Part shown: one piece after another, positions 17,164 through 25,897 of the stretch
Numbering within the stretch: the stretch's first letter is position 1
Layout: each line of letters starts with the position of its first letter
Origin: Candidatus Obscuribacter phosphatis
GTDB taxonomy: Bacteria > Cyanobacteriota > Vampirovibrionia > Obscuribacterales > Obscuribacteraceae
Assembly: GCA_001899315.1 (NCBI GenBank)
Contig: MOYA01000001.1
Span: forward strand, 2,963,556-3,027,555
Direction of reading: 5' to 3'
Length of the DNA: 64,000 nt
Position numbers and translations under genes: made by a program
Notes under the pieces: generated by a model
Database searches by the model: none
What the model was told of the DNA's origin: nothing
What the model saw: the letters and a program-made list of their open reading frames with translations, nothing else

Positions 17164-17191
17164 CCTAGATATCTATCTCTAGCGACTTTAC

Positions 17192-18424
17192 TTACTTTAG
17201 TCTGCCTGGTGCCACCAGGCGGCAGTGAGGATAGTAATAGCGCAAAATTTCGCTGAAAGTTTTACCTTGGGCGGCTTGCCCCTGGGCGCCCCATTGGCAA
17301 AGTCCGACACCATGACCGGCGCCGAGACTTTCAAAAACCAGATTGCCTTTGCCGTCGCTCTTGAAGCTGTACGATAGTCCTGGCGCAAAGCCCCAACCAA
17401 GCTTTTGCCCAAGCTTGAGCCAAAGTTCATAACCAGTCAGTTCGAACTCTCGATTAGCGCTTGCCGCCTTTACCCTAAGGGGGCGACGGGAAGAGTCAGT
17501 TTGCATTATCTGCAAAGGCACAAAAGAGAAAATCTCTTTACACTCAGTGAGCGAGATTACTTCTTTATGCACTTTGCAAAATGGTGAGCTTTTACAATAC
17601 GGGCAATGCAAAGGATTTGCGACGCTGCCGTTTTTTGTCTTGCCGTCAAAAACAGAAATAGTCGAAAGCTTACCGCCGCAAGTAGAATGGAAATACGGGA
17701 AAAGCAGTTTCTTGTCTTCCATTAACTTATAGCCGAGGGTTTTCTTCACAGCGGCAAGACATTCAGGACGGGCATATTGGGCGCCAAGATAAGCCATGAC
17801 ATTAGTATCATCGGTGATACCACCTTCCTGCCCCTGCTCAAAGAAAAGGCGATTTTGCACCAAGACCGATAGAGCTTTCAGCGCCTCCGGCTCAAACCCT
17901 GGCGGACACTCTGAACCGACCACGGCGGCTAGATAGTCAACCAGGGGCAGTCTAGCTGTCAATGAAACTCCGTCTTTCCATCTAGCTGTAAGCGGCCCGG
18001 TAAGATCGCGGCAGCGGTCACCCTTTTCGACATGCAAATATTTGCCCAGCGGTGCAATTGTGAGAAAGCGCCCGCGAACTACGGCTTGCCCTTGTCCGCC
18101 TTCACTCTTGACTAATTGCACTGAGCCGTCTTTAGCATCAAGCCTATAGACGCCGCGCTCTAAGATTATCGACTGCGGCGACAAAACGACAAAGGGGGCG
18201 CGCACTGTGATGGCATCAAGCGTGTTTATTTTTGACGAAGTTCTTGACGAAGTTTTTGCAGAGAAGAGTTTGACTACAACCTGAGCAGGCAATGCACAAC
18301 CAGGCAAGCAGCAAGCAGAAAAGAAGAATAGACAAGAAAGCAAGACAGCGATGAAAACCGATTGATTAATGGGCAGGCTATTTCTTGTTCTTGCGGAAGA
18401 CTTTCTCAAGGGCAACTTTACCAA
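17192..18424 (-). CDS. SpoIID/LytB-domain protein (peptidoglycan-acting)
   Basis: SpoIID is a lytic transglycosylase of denuded glycan strands; LytB-like members enhance amidases. After a hydrophobic N-terminal segment (residues about 25-45) the protein shows the family's core: LPLVDYLAAVVGSECPPGFEPEALKALSVLVQN-type helix with the catalytic-site Glu, the FHSTCGGKLS segment, and the C-terminal GAGHGVGLCQWGAQG motif. Several Cys occur in an inserted loop (CPYCKSSPFCKVH). The preferred start is the TTG at 18424, overlapping the upstream transpeptidase gene by 7 bases, but TTG codons at 18415 or 18409 are possible. The organism need not sporulate: this domain is common in cyanobacteria. Confidence 0.85.
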   Translation of the reverse strand: MVKLPLRKSSARTRNSLPINQSVFIAVLLSCLFFFSACCLPGCALPAQVVVKLFSAKTSSRTSSKINTLDAITVRAPFVVLSPQSIILERGVYRLDAKDGSVQLVKSEGGQGQAVVRGRFLTIAPLGKYLHVEKGDRCRDLTGPLTARWKDGVSLTARLPLVDYLAAVVGSECPPGFEPEALKALSVLVQNRLFFEQGQEGGITDDTNVMAYLGAQYARPECLAAVKKTLGYKLMEDKKLLFPYFHSTCGGKLSTISVFDGKTKNGSVANPLHCPYCKSSPFCKVHKEVISLTECKEIFSFVPLQIMQTDSSRRPLRVKAASANREFELTGYELWLKLGQKLGWGFAPGLSYSFKSDGKGNLVFESLGAGHGVGLCQWGAQGQAAQGKTFSEILRYYYPHCRLVAPGRLK

Positions 18425-19347
18425 GAAGTAGAAAGAATCAAATTAGAAGCTTCAGGCACGGCCGCATCGACCGAAGTACCGGCGGGACTAAAGAGACAAA
18501 AGGCATTGCGCGGCTTATCGTAAGGGAAAAAGCCGATTATCTGAGACTGAAACTTTTTGCCGTGGTCTGTGGTGCCTGTCTTTGCGGCGATTTGCATCTT
18601 GTCTTGCGGATCAAGCTTAGACGAGGTTCCTTCTTGCACAGAAAGACGCATACTACTGCGCAAAAGCTCGGCACTCTTGCGGGTCAATGCCACCGCCAGC
18701 GGTTTCTCTCTATCTTTCAGTTCAAAGTTCTCACTGCTGTGCAAAACAGGCAAGCGCTCACCCGGCCCGATGGCAATCAGGCCAGCCAAGCGCATCAGCT
18801 GCAGACAATTGGGTTTAAAGTCGGCAGCCAGCCCCAAAACATAGGGCAATGACGGTTTAGTTTCGCTCTCAAGAGCCGGAAACAAACCGCTGCTGCGACC
18901 AGCCACCGGCGAGGCCAGACCAAGGGCGCGCGCCTTAGCCAGAAAGGCGCGAGTGGTCAGTGAACGAGTTGCCTGGGCAAAGAAGCAATTGCATGAGAAA
19001 GCTAAAGCACGGCGCAAATCTAGCCGTCCATGAGCGAACTGACAATGCACTTCCCCAAGCTCTTTGACACCGCTGACCTTGTATGTGCCGGTGCATTCAA
19101 ATTGCAGGTTTGTGTTAAAGCCGTCTTCTACCAAAGAGGCGGCTGCGATGAGCTTGGCAATAGAGCCGGGTCTGATGGCGGGTGCATCTAAGCCTGTGGG
19201 AAAGCCGACATGACCGCTATGCAAGTCGCACCAGAGAAAAACACTTTTGCCCTTGGCCTGCACTTGGGCCTCGGAAGAAGAAGCAGCGCCAATCGAGCCT
19301 ATCGAAAAGAGCGAACGAATAAAGCCCCTTCTGTTCAAATCAACCAT
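18418..19347 (-). CDS. Minimal penicillin-binding transpeptidase-domain protein with Tat-like signal
   Basis: The 309 residues begin with a twin-arginine-like signal (LNRRGFIRSLFSIGSIGAASS). The serine transpeptidase motifs follow: RPGSIAK with Ser62 and Lys65, SCN at 118-120, and KTGT at about residue 255. The protein lacks the large N-terminal domain of PBP2 or FtsI, so it is a stand-alone transpeptidase or carboxypeptidase domain. It forms a two-gene unit with the SpoIID/LytB gene (7-base overlap), which suggests coupled cutting and cross-linking of peptidoglycan. A 13-base tandem repeat lies 12 bases upstream of its start. Confidence 0.82.
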   Translation of the reverse strand: MVDLNRRGFIRSLFSIGSIGAASSSEAQVQAKGKSVFLWCDLHSGHVGFPTGLDAPAIRPGSIAKLIAAASLVEDGFNTNLQFECTGTYKVSGVKELGEVHCQFAHGRLDLRRALAFSCNCFFAQATRSLTTRAFLAKARALGLASPVAGRSSGLFPALESETKPSLPYVLGLAADFKPNCLQLMRLAGLIAIGPGERLPVLHSSENFELKDREKPLAVALTRKSAELLRSSMRLSVQEGTSSKLDPQDKMQIAAKTGTTDHGKKFQSQIIGFFPYDKPRNAFCLFSPAGTSVDAAVPEASNLILSTSW

Positions 19348-19358
19348 GCTTGTTCTCG

Positions 19359-19416
19359 TTTACTCTTGCACTTTACTCTTGCACTTCAGTCTTGCACTTT
19401 ACTCTTGCACTTTACT
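19359..19416. repeat. 13-bp tandem repeat, about 4.5 copies
   Basis: The unit TTTACTCTTGCAC occurs four times in a row (third copy with two changes) and is followed by a half copy. It sits in the intergenic space just 5' of the transpeptidase gene, where its promoter or leader should be. Copy-number slippage could change expression. There are no spacers, so it is not a CRISPR array. Confidence 0.85.
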
Positions 19417-19565
19417 TTGACTAGCATCTCATCTTACGAGAGCTTGACATCCATCCTACATGCAGGCAATAAGATTTTCACACTTTATGCAAGACTAAAG
19501 CCTGAGCGAAAAGACATAATAAGTAGGTCTTCTGCCCAAGTGCCCTCAATATAAGACCCGCAAGC

Positions 19566-20192
19566 ATGTACAAATCAGCCTTAGCTATCGCTTTAGCCTG
19601 CCTTAGTGTGCTGGCTCTTCCTTCTTTTGCCGCACCGCCTTTGGCCTCACCGCAGGTTAGCAAAAACTTAAAGACAGTTCCATTAAATAAGATCGCCATG
19701 CTGACCATGCAAAATCAGTTTGCCGATGCGCCTAAAAACCTTAGTTCGCTAGTGAAAGAATTCGATGTACCACCCCAGTATCGTAAATCGAAAGGGCTAT
19801 TCGTGACTATTTTTGAGGGAGAGAAAACCCGAGCCTGCTGGGGTTCGGTCAGCCCGAGGTACTCAGACCTGGTCAGCGCCACTGTCTACACCACGGTGGA
19901 CGCCCTGGGCAAAGAGTACCGCTATCCGCCCATAAAGGCTAAAGAGCTGCCATCGCTAAAGGCACAGGTAACCATAGTGGAGGCGCTGGTGCCGGTTTCG
20001 CAAGGAAGCGGCGCCACTTTGCACCCGCTCACCGATGGACTGATGGTGCGAAGCGGGGGCAAAGGGGCCGTGCTATTGCCGGGTGAGGCATCGAGCCCTC
20101 AGTACCAAGTAATGCATTGCAAACTCAAAGCTGGTATAAACCCCAAGGAAGCCTGCCAAATTTATGTACTAAAAGCCCATGTCATCAGGTAA
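19566..20192 (+). CDS. Secreted AMMECR1-like domain protein
   Basis: A clear signal peptide (residues 1-22, cleavage after SFA) precedes an AMMECR1-like domain: GLFVTIFEGEKTRACWGS, then YPPIKAKELPSLKAQVTIV, ATLHPLTDGLMVRSGGKGA and VLLPGEA. AMMECR1 proteins are widespread; in bacteria and archaea they are usually cytosolic and their chemistry is unclear. A secreted version is uncommon to my knowledge. The next gene (alpha-2-macroglobulin) starts 6 bases after its stop, so they form an operon with VanW. Confidence 0.75.
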   Translation: MYKSALAIALACLSVLALPSFAAPPLASPQVSKNLKTVPLNKIAMLTMQNQFADAPKNLSSLVKEFDVPPQYRKSKGLFVTIFEGEKTRACWGSVSPRYSDLVSATVYTTVDALGKEYRYPPIKAKELPSLKAQVTIVEALVPVSQGSGATLHPLTDGLMVRSGGKGAVLLPGEASSPQYQVMHCKLKAGINPKEACQIYVLKAHVIR

Positions 20193-20198
20193 TTAGCT

Positions 20199-23100
20199 GT
20201 GAAAAGCCTCTTTGAAAACATCAAGAACGCCCTGCTCTCATGGGAATTTCTTTTCCTTAATATCATCTTTTTAGGACTTGTGGCGATCATGTTGGAGACG
20301 CCCACCGGCTCTCTTGCCGGCAGTATCGCCCTAGAGGTGCCGAAAACCAATCTATTTAGTTATGACCTGAAAGGCAACCGCGTTTATGCCCTGGTAAACG
20401 GTCCCCGCAACGGACCCCATGTGGAAAGAGGCGCCTGGGTAAATAATGATGGCACTTTTCAAATTGACCAGTTGCCGGTCGGTGAATACACCCTTGAGGT
20501 GAGAGCACCTGGTTTTGGTCGCGAGTTTGCCCGCGGGCTTTTCGTAGAAGACGGCAAGGTCGCAAAAATGCCCAAGCCCCTCAAACTGAGTCTATTATCA
20601 CCAAGCGTCAATATCGCCTCAAATAGCCGAGTTTTTACAACTAAAGACAAACCCAACTTTTGGGTAAATGCCACAGGGGCAGCCGAAGCCACAGTCAAAA
20701 TCTATCGTGGCGATCTAAAGAAATTACTCGATGTTAAGTATGCCCAGAGCATCGGCGTCACTGTTTCTTCAGATCTATCTATGTATTTAGACTCAGCGCA
20801 AAAATTCAAAGATCCCTTTTCTAATCCGGTGCAAGAGTTTACCCGCAAGTTAAATCAAGATTCGAGTGATTCTTCCCATGCTGAATTTGCTTTTGACAAG
20901 CCGCTGCCGCCTGGAGACTACTTTACTGTTTGCCAAGTAAAAGACCTTTTCGGTAAAGAAGGGGCGACGGCAATGACTTGGTTTTCGGTGAGCGATATCG
21001 GACTCGTGATCAAACAAAGCCCTGATGAAGCTGTGATCAGAGCGGTCGACTTGGTCACCCTCAAGAGCGCACCAAATGTGGAGCTAGCCCTTTACCGCAA
21101 AGACAATTTGAATGAAGCTCAGGCTAAAGGAAAGACCGGTGCCGACGGCATCGCCCGCATTGCCATGAGCGATGACCTGAAAGCGGTCTCTTCGCAAGAT
21201 CTGATGGTCTTGGGTAAATTGGGCGATAGTAATGCCTATGGAGGCTATAACTATTGGCGCTCAGACTCTGATACACGCAAAACCTATTTCTTTACCGACC
21301 GACCGGTTTACCGACTGGGACAAACAGTCATGTTTAAAGGTATCTGCCGCAAAGTGGCTGCCGACGGGCTAGTCAATGCCGGAGCCGGCGAAGACTTGGT
21401 CATGACTGTGGAAGATCCTGACAACAACTCTATTCAGAGTATCAATCTTAAGACCAATAAGTACGGCGCCTTTTCGGGGCTAATAAATATTCCCGAGAAC
21501 GGCAAAACCGGCGGCTATCAGGTACAGATTGCCTATGGCGGTGAAAACACAAGCTATCACTCATTTGAAGTAGCGCAATACAGAAAGCCCGAGTATCAAG
21601 TTGAAGTGGAGCCTATTTCAGAAAGACTGCTCATGGGCGAAAAGGGCAGAGCAAGAGTAAGAGCCACCTATTATTTTGGCGGACCTGTTGCTGGTGCGAG
21701 AGTGAAGTATTCGATTTATTCTTCGACCGACTATTCTGCGCGCTGGAAACTCATGGATCGCCCAGAATATTACGGCTTTTTTGACGGCTTCGAAGGTGAC
21801 GACTATGACAGCAGTTCGGGTGATTACCTCACCGAAGGTTATGCCGTCACCGACGCAAACGGTGAAGCAATTGTCGAATTTGACACCACGGCGCCGACAA
21901 TGCCACTTAGTGGACCAATTGGTTCCACCTTCCAAGACCGCAAACTAAAAATAGAGGCTGAAGTAACCGATATCAGCCGCCTCTCGGTAGTCTCAAGCGG
22001 CTATGTGCCCATGTCGGCAGCCGACTTTACCCTCTTTGTCGACCCCAGTAGCTATGTGGTCAAATCAGGCGAGAGTCTGCCTGTTTCGGTCAAAGCCGTC
22101 GACTATCAAGGCAAAGCCATAGGCAACAAAGCTGTCAATATCAAGATCATGCGCTTCCCTTATGACAGCATCAAACAAGAATACAAACCCGACCAAGTGG
22201 TGGTGCAGCAGACAGTCACCACCGACGGTGCAGGCAAGGCTTCGCTAAATGCTTTCATCGGCGATCAACTGCCTTCCGACAGCTATTATGTTGTGGCGGA
22301 AGCCTTAGATGATAAGCAGCGTAAGGCGGTAGACACCAACTCTATATGGATAGCCCAAGGCGAGAAACCATTCTTTTTTGCTGAAAACGAAGCCAAGGTA
22401 CAACCGCTCACAGTCAAACTCGACAAGAAAGTCTATAAACCGGGCGACAAAGCCCGCGTCATATTGAGCGGGCCGTTCACCGGTAAAGAAGGCTTTGAAG
22501 CTCTAGTCTCGGTGGAAGGCACCAAGATTCACGAACTGAAAGTGGTGCCCTTGACCAGCTCTGCCCAACTTGTCGAACTAGACATCAAAGACAAGTACGC
22601 CCCCAACTGCTTTGTTTCGGTTGCCGTTGTAGGCAAGAAACGCCAGTTCTACACCCTGGAAGAGACCGTTCTGGTTAGCCCTGATTCGCACTTTATGAAA
22701 CTTGCCGTCAAGTGCGACAAAGAGAAATACAAACCAGGCGACGATGCAGTCTATACAATAGAAGCCCGCGACCAAGCCGGCAAACCGGTGGTGGGCGCCG
22801 AACTAGCCATGGCGGTTGTGGACGAAAGCATCTATGCCATCAGAGGCGAAGCCGCCGAAGACATCTGCAAGTTCTTCTATAGCCGCATCAACAATTGGGT
22901 GACCACTCTTTGTTCCTTCCCTGAGCAATATTCAGGCGGTCCAGACAAGATGGAACCACGGGTGAGAAAAGACTTCAAAGATACTGCCGCCTGGTTCCCA
23001 AGCTTGATTACAGATAGCCAGGGCAAGGCTGTGGTCAAGTTCAAAATGCCCGACAACCTGACCACCTGGCGCGCCACTGTGCGTGGTATCACGCTGGGTA

Positions 23101-25214
23101 CCGACGTGGGCAGCACTGTTTCAAAAGTGATTGCCACCCAAGACATTATCGCCAGACTGGCCCTGCCTCGCTTCTTCTCGCAAGGCGATCAGGGACTGGT
23201 GACAGCAGTAGTACACAACTATACAAGCAAAAACCAAGACGTGAAGCTCAATCTAGAGCTTTCCGGCAACGGTCTTTCCACCAATGTGCCACTGGCGCAG
23301 ACAATCTCTATTGCGCCTGATGCAGCCAAGCGATTCTCGTGGGCCGTAACCGCCAGCGCCGTCGGTCAAGCAAAAATCAAGCTCACAGCCATTGGACAGA
23401 CCGCCGCAGACGCCCTTGAAAAGACAGTCTCGGTTAGACCGATGGGTGTGCCTGTCAGCCTGGTAAGAGCCGGTCTGATGACTAGAGACGACCTAGAAAG
23501 ACAGGTCGAATTTGCTCAAGCAGCCGATGCCGTACCCGGTACAATCAGTCGCAATCTCAGCCTGAGCGGTTCGACCATCGGTCCTGTACTGGGTAATTTC
23601 AAGGCTCTCATCGACTATCCTTATGGATGTACCGAACAAACCATGAGCCGGCTTGTCCCTTCGACTATAGCCTTGCAACTAAGCAAGCAGCTCGATATGC
23701 CGCTTTCCAGCAGTGAAAAACAGCTCTTCGATAAAGTCTATAAAGAAGCCATGGCAAAGCTCACGTCCTATCAACATAGTGACGGCGGCTGGGGCTGGTG
23801 GCAGAACGATGAGAGCAGACCGTATCTGACCAGCTATGTCATGGAAGGTATGAAACTCCTGGCTGATTCAGGCTATAGTGTCGACCGCGAGGCCATGAAG
23901 CGTGCTTCGCAATGGACAGATGAAAGAGCCAAAGTCTTGCTCAAAGCTCTCAAAGATCCCAAACGCTTGAAAGAAGTTGCAAGCGAAAAGGAAAATCAAA
24001 CCGACCTGGCCTATATGCTCTATAGCCAGTCTCTGTGGGGCTTCAAAGCAAATAGCCAGCAAGAAGTCTTGACCTATTTAAGAAGCACTGAAGTCTTGCC
24101 TCAGCTGACACCGGAAGCACTGGCCTATTTGGCACGCGCCGCCAATAATTTCGGCTTAGCAGAAAGAGACACAGCCACGGCTGCGATCAATCGACTGGTA
24201 GAAATCGCCAACAACACCGATGCTACAGTTGACTGGGAATATACCAAGAAACTAGCCGATAAGCTTGGCGACCGCGAGCAGCTCTGGTACTCATATAGAT
24301 TCTCGCCGGAAGAAACAACGGCGCTTGCCCTGGCTGCCATTGTCGAGGTCAAACCCAATAGCGAAATTATTGAGAAGACCAAAAACTGGTTGCTTATCAC
24401 TAGAGGCAAAGAAGGCTGGGGTTCAACCAAAGCCACGGCACAAGTCTTCAAAGCCCTAATGATAGAAGAAATTGCCGCTCGCAAAATGGACGCCAAAGCC
24501 AGTCTTTCCGATACGCTCAGTCAAGGTTTCTCTTGCCTGGTAGATGGTATCGCCTATAGTGACAGCAATCGCTACGGCAAAGAGACCTTGGTCAGTTTCG
24601 ATAAACTGGGCAACCAAGGCGGCAAGACAATTATTGCCAATAAGGGCGGCGGCAGATTGTATTACTTTGCCGAAACCAGATATTTCAAAAATCTGAATGG
24701 CCAAACCAGCACCGGTGTGGAGAATCTGCCTAGTGATCTGAAGATGGAAAGACATTTCTATCGCATCAAAGCCATGCCGCCGGCTGCCGACGGTACGGTC
24801 AGACTAAAGACCGAGGCCATTGCCGACGGTCAGATTAAAGCCGGCGAGACCGTGCTTATGAAGACCATTGTAAACACCCCTAGAGAGCTGCCCTACATAA
24901 TGGTGGAAGCCTGCCTACCAAGCGGTGCAGAAGTCGTGCAAGACAGCTCAAAAGAAGGAAATATCGAAGCCGAAGTTCAAAACAATGCACCCTTGGGAGA
25001 CTGGGGCGAACCCTGGTGGACTCACCAGGACGTCTTAGACGATCGCATTGTTTATTTCGGTGCTTCGCTCAAACCAGGACAATCTGAATTTGCCACTTTG
25101 CTTAGAATGGAATTGCCAGGCAAAGTGGGAGTGCCGCCGGTCTCGATGGAAGGTATGTATACAAAGGCTGTCAGAGGCTTGTCCAATCTGGACGTCTTGA
25201 AGATTGCCGAGTGA
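20199..25214 (+). CDS. Bacterial alpha-2-macroglobulin with thioester
   Basis: This 1671-residue envelope protein traps proteases or defends the periplasm. An N-terminal membrane anchor (residues about 13-32) is followed by a carboxypeptidase-regulatory-like beta domain (about 35-130), macroglobulin domains including YFFTDRPVYRLGQTVMFKG (MG2-type) near residue 366, and the bait region. A WFPSLITD and a FKMPDNLTTWRATVRG segment lead to the thioester domain with YPYGCTEQ, where Cys1144 and Gln1147 form the reactive bond. The alpha-helical toroid continues with YQHSDGGWGWW and GWGSTKATAQ. It is not paired with pbpC, unlike E. coli YfhM, but with AMMECR1-like and VanW genes. The start is a GTG. 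Confidence 0.92.
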   Translation: MKSLFENIKNALLSWEFLFLNIIFLGLVAIMLETPTGSLAGSIALEVPKTNLFSYDLKGNRVYALVNGPRNGPHVERGAWVNNDGTFQIDQLPVGEYTLEVRAPGFGREFARGLFVEDGKVAKMPKPLKLSLLSPSVNIASNSRVFTTKDKPNFWVNATGAAEATVKIYRGDLKKLLDVKYAQSIGVTVSSDLSMYLDSAQKFKDPFSNPVQEFTRKLNQDSSDSSHAEFAFDKPLPPGDYFTVCQVKDLFGKEGATAMTWFSVSDIGLVIKQSPDEAVIRAVDLVTLKSAPNVELALYRKDNLNEAQAKGKTGADGIARIAMSDDLKAVSSQDLMVLGKLGDSNAYGGYNYWRSDSDTRKTYFFTDRPVYRLGQTVMFKGICRKVAADGLVNAGAGEDLVMTVEDPDNNSIQSINLKTNKYGAFSGLINIPENGKTGGYQVQIAYGGENTSYHSFEVAQYRKPEYQVEVEPISERLLMGEKGRARVRATYYFGGPVAGARVKYSIYSSTDYSARWKLMDRPEYYGFFDGFEGDDYDSSSGDYLTEGYAVTDANGEAIVEFDTTAPTMPLSGPIGSTFQDRKLKIEAEVTDISRLSVVSSGYVPMSAADFTLFVDPSSYVVKSGESLPVSVKAVDYQGKAIGNKAVNIKIMRFPYDSIKQEYKPDQVVVQQTVTTDGAGKASLNAFIGDQLPSDSYYVVAEALDDKQRKAVDTNSIWIAQGEKPFFFAENEAKVQPLTVKLDKKVYKPGDKARVILSGPFTGKEGFEALVSVEGTKIHELKVVPLTSSAQLVELDIKDKYAPNCFVSVAVVGKKRQFYTLEETVLVSPDSHFMKLAVKCDKEKYKPGDDAVYTIEARDQAGKPVVGAELAMAVVDESIYAIRGEAAEDICKFFYSRINNWVTTLCSFPEQYSGGPDKMEPRVRKDFKDTAAWFPSLITDSQGKAVVKFKMPDNLTTWRATVRGITLGTDVGSTVSKVIATQDIIARLALPRFFSQGDQGLVTAVVHNYTSKNQDVKLNLELSGNGLSTNVPLAQTISIAPDAAKRFSWAVTASAVGQAKIKLTAIGQTAADALEKTVSVRPMGVPVSLVRAGLMTRDDLERQVEFAQAADAVPGTISRNLSLSGSTIGPVLGNFKALIDYPYGCTEQTMSRLVPSTIALQLSKQLDMPLSSSEKQLFDKVYKEAMAKLTSYQHSDGGWGWWQNDESRPYLTSYVMEGMKLLADSGYSVDREAMKRASQWTDERAKVLLKALKDPKRLKEVASEKENQTDLAYMLYSQSLWGFKANSQQEVLTYLRSTEVLPQLTPEALAYLARAANNFGLAERDTATAAINRLVEIANNTDATVDWEYTKKLADKLGDREQLWYSYRFSPEETTALALAAIVEVKPNSEIIEKTKNWLLITRGKEGWGSTKATAQVFKALMIEEIAARKMDAKASLSDTLSQGFSCLVDGIAYSDSNRYGKETLVSFDKLGNQGGKTIIANKGGGRLYYFAETRYFKNLNGQTSTGVENLPSDLKMERHFYRIKAMPPAADGTVRLKTEAIADGQIKAGETVLMKTIVNTPRELPYIMVEACLPSGAEVVQDSSKEGNIEAEVQNNAPLGDWGEPWWTHQDVLDDRIVYFGASLKPGQSEFATLLRMELPGKVGVPPVSMEGMYTKAVRGLSNLDVLKIAE

Positions 25215-25228
25215 GTAACTGAATAAAT

Positions 25229-25897
25229 ATGAAACTGCGTTCGCCCAAACCTGCCAATATACTTTTGGCGCTGGCCATACCCGCACTTGTCTTCGTTTAT
25301 TTCAGTACCCATCCCTTTTCAAAAGAAATGGCGGGACGCTCGATCAATTTATACGGCTTCGCGCCAGAGCACCGTCAAAACTTCAACAGCGCCCTCAAAC
25401 GACTTGACGGCGCCGTCATACAACCGGGGCAGGTCTTTTCATTCAATAGTCGCCTTGGCGAGAGAACCGTGTCAAACGGCTATCTTCCAGCCCCCGGCTA
25501 TCTCGGCAATGACCGCTTCAAAACCACCGGCGGCGGCATTTGTCTCATTTCTTCCACGCTCTATCAGGTTGCCCTACTAAGCGGGCTTACTGTGATTGAA
25601 CGCAAACCCCATGTCAAAACAGTGGCTTCAGTGCCGCCTGGTTTTGATGCCACAGTCTGGTACGGTCTGCAAGACCTCAAGATCAAAAACAGCTTCGACT
25701 TTCCAGTCGAAATTAGCTGCCAGGTCGAAGGCGAGCACGCATCAATTAAGATCATGGGTGCAAAAAAGGGAAAAGAGCTGCAATTAGAGAGACGCGAAAT
25801 GGCTTCAGATAATCGCACCAAACTTGTGGAAGTTTATCTAAAAGACCGCGACCAACTCAAACTAGTCTCCAGAGACAGCTACCGTATCGGGCCCTGA
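25229..25897 (+). CDS. VanW-family protein
   Basis: The 222 residues have one N-terminal transmembrane helix (NILLALAIPALVFVYF) and a VanW domain: NFNSALKRLDGAVIQPGQVFSF, then FKTTGGGICLISSTLYQVALLSGL. VanW domains occur in glycopeptide-resistance clusters and in many envelope proteins, but their reaction is unknown. It lies 14 bases after the alpha-2-macroglobulin gene and its last 36 bases overlap the convergent membrane-protein gene. The context suggests a cell-wall-linked role. Confidence 0.85.
   Translation: MKLRSPKPANILLALAIPALVFVYFSTHPFSKEMAGRSINLYGFAPEHRQNFNSALKRLDGAVIQPGQVFSFNSRLGERTVSNGYLPAPGYLGNDRFKTTGGGICLISSTLYQVALLSGLTVIERKPHVKTVASVPPGFDATVWYGLQDLKIKNSFDFPVEISCQVEGEHASIKIMGAKKGKELQLERREMASDNRTKLVEVYLKDRDQLKLVSRDSYRIGP

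Noticed and set aside
19359-19416. Short repeats as a possible CRISPR array
   Set aside because: The units are directly adjacent with no spacers and only 13 bases long. No cas gene is present.
19440-19565. TTGACA at 19444 as a promoter for the AMMECR1-like gene
   Set aside because: No acceptable -10 lies at 16-18 bases; the nearest TAAGAT is 20 bases away.
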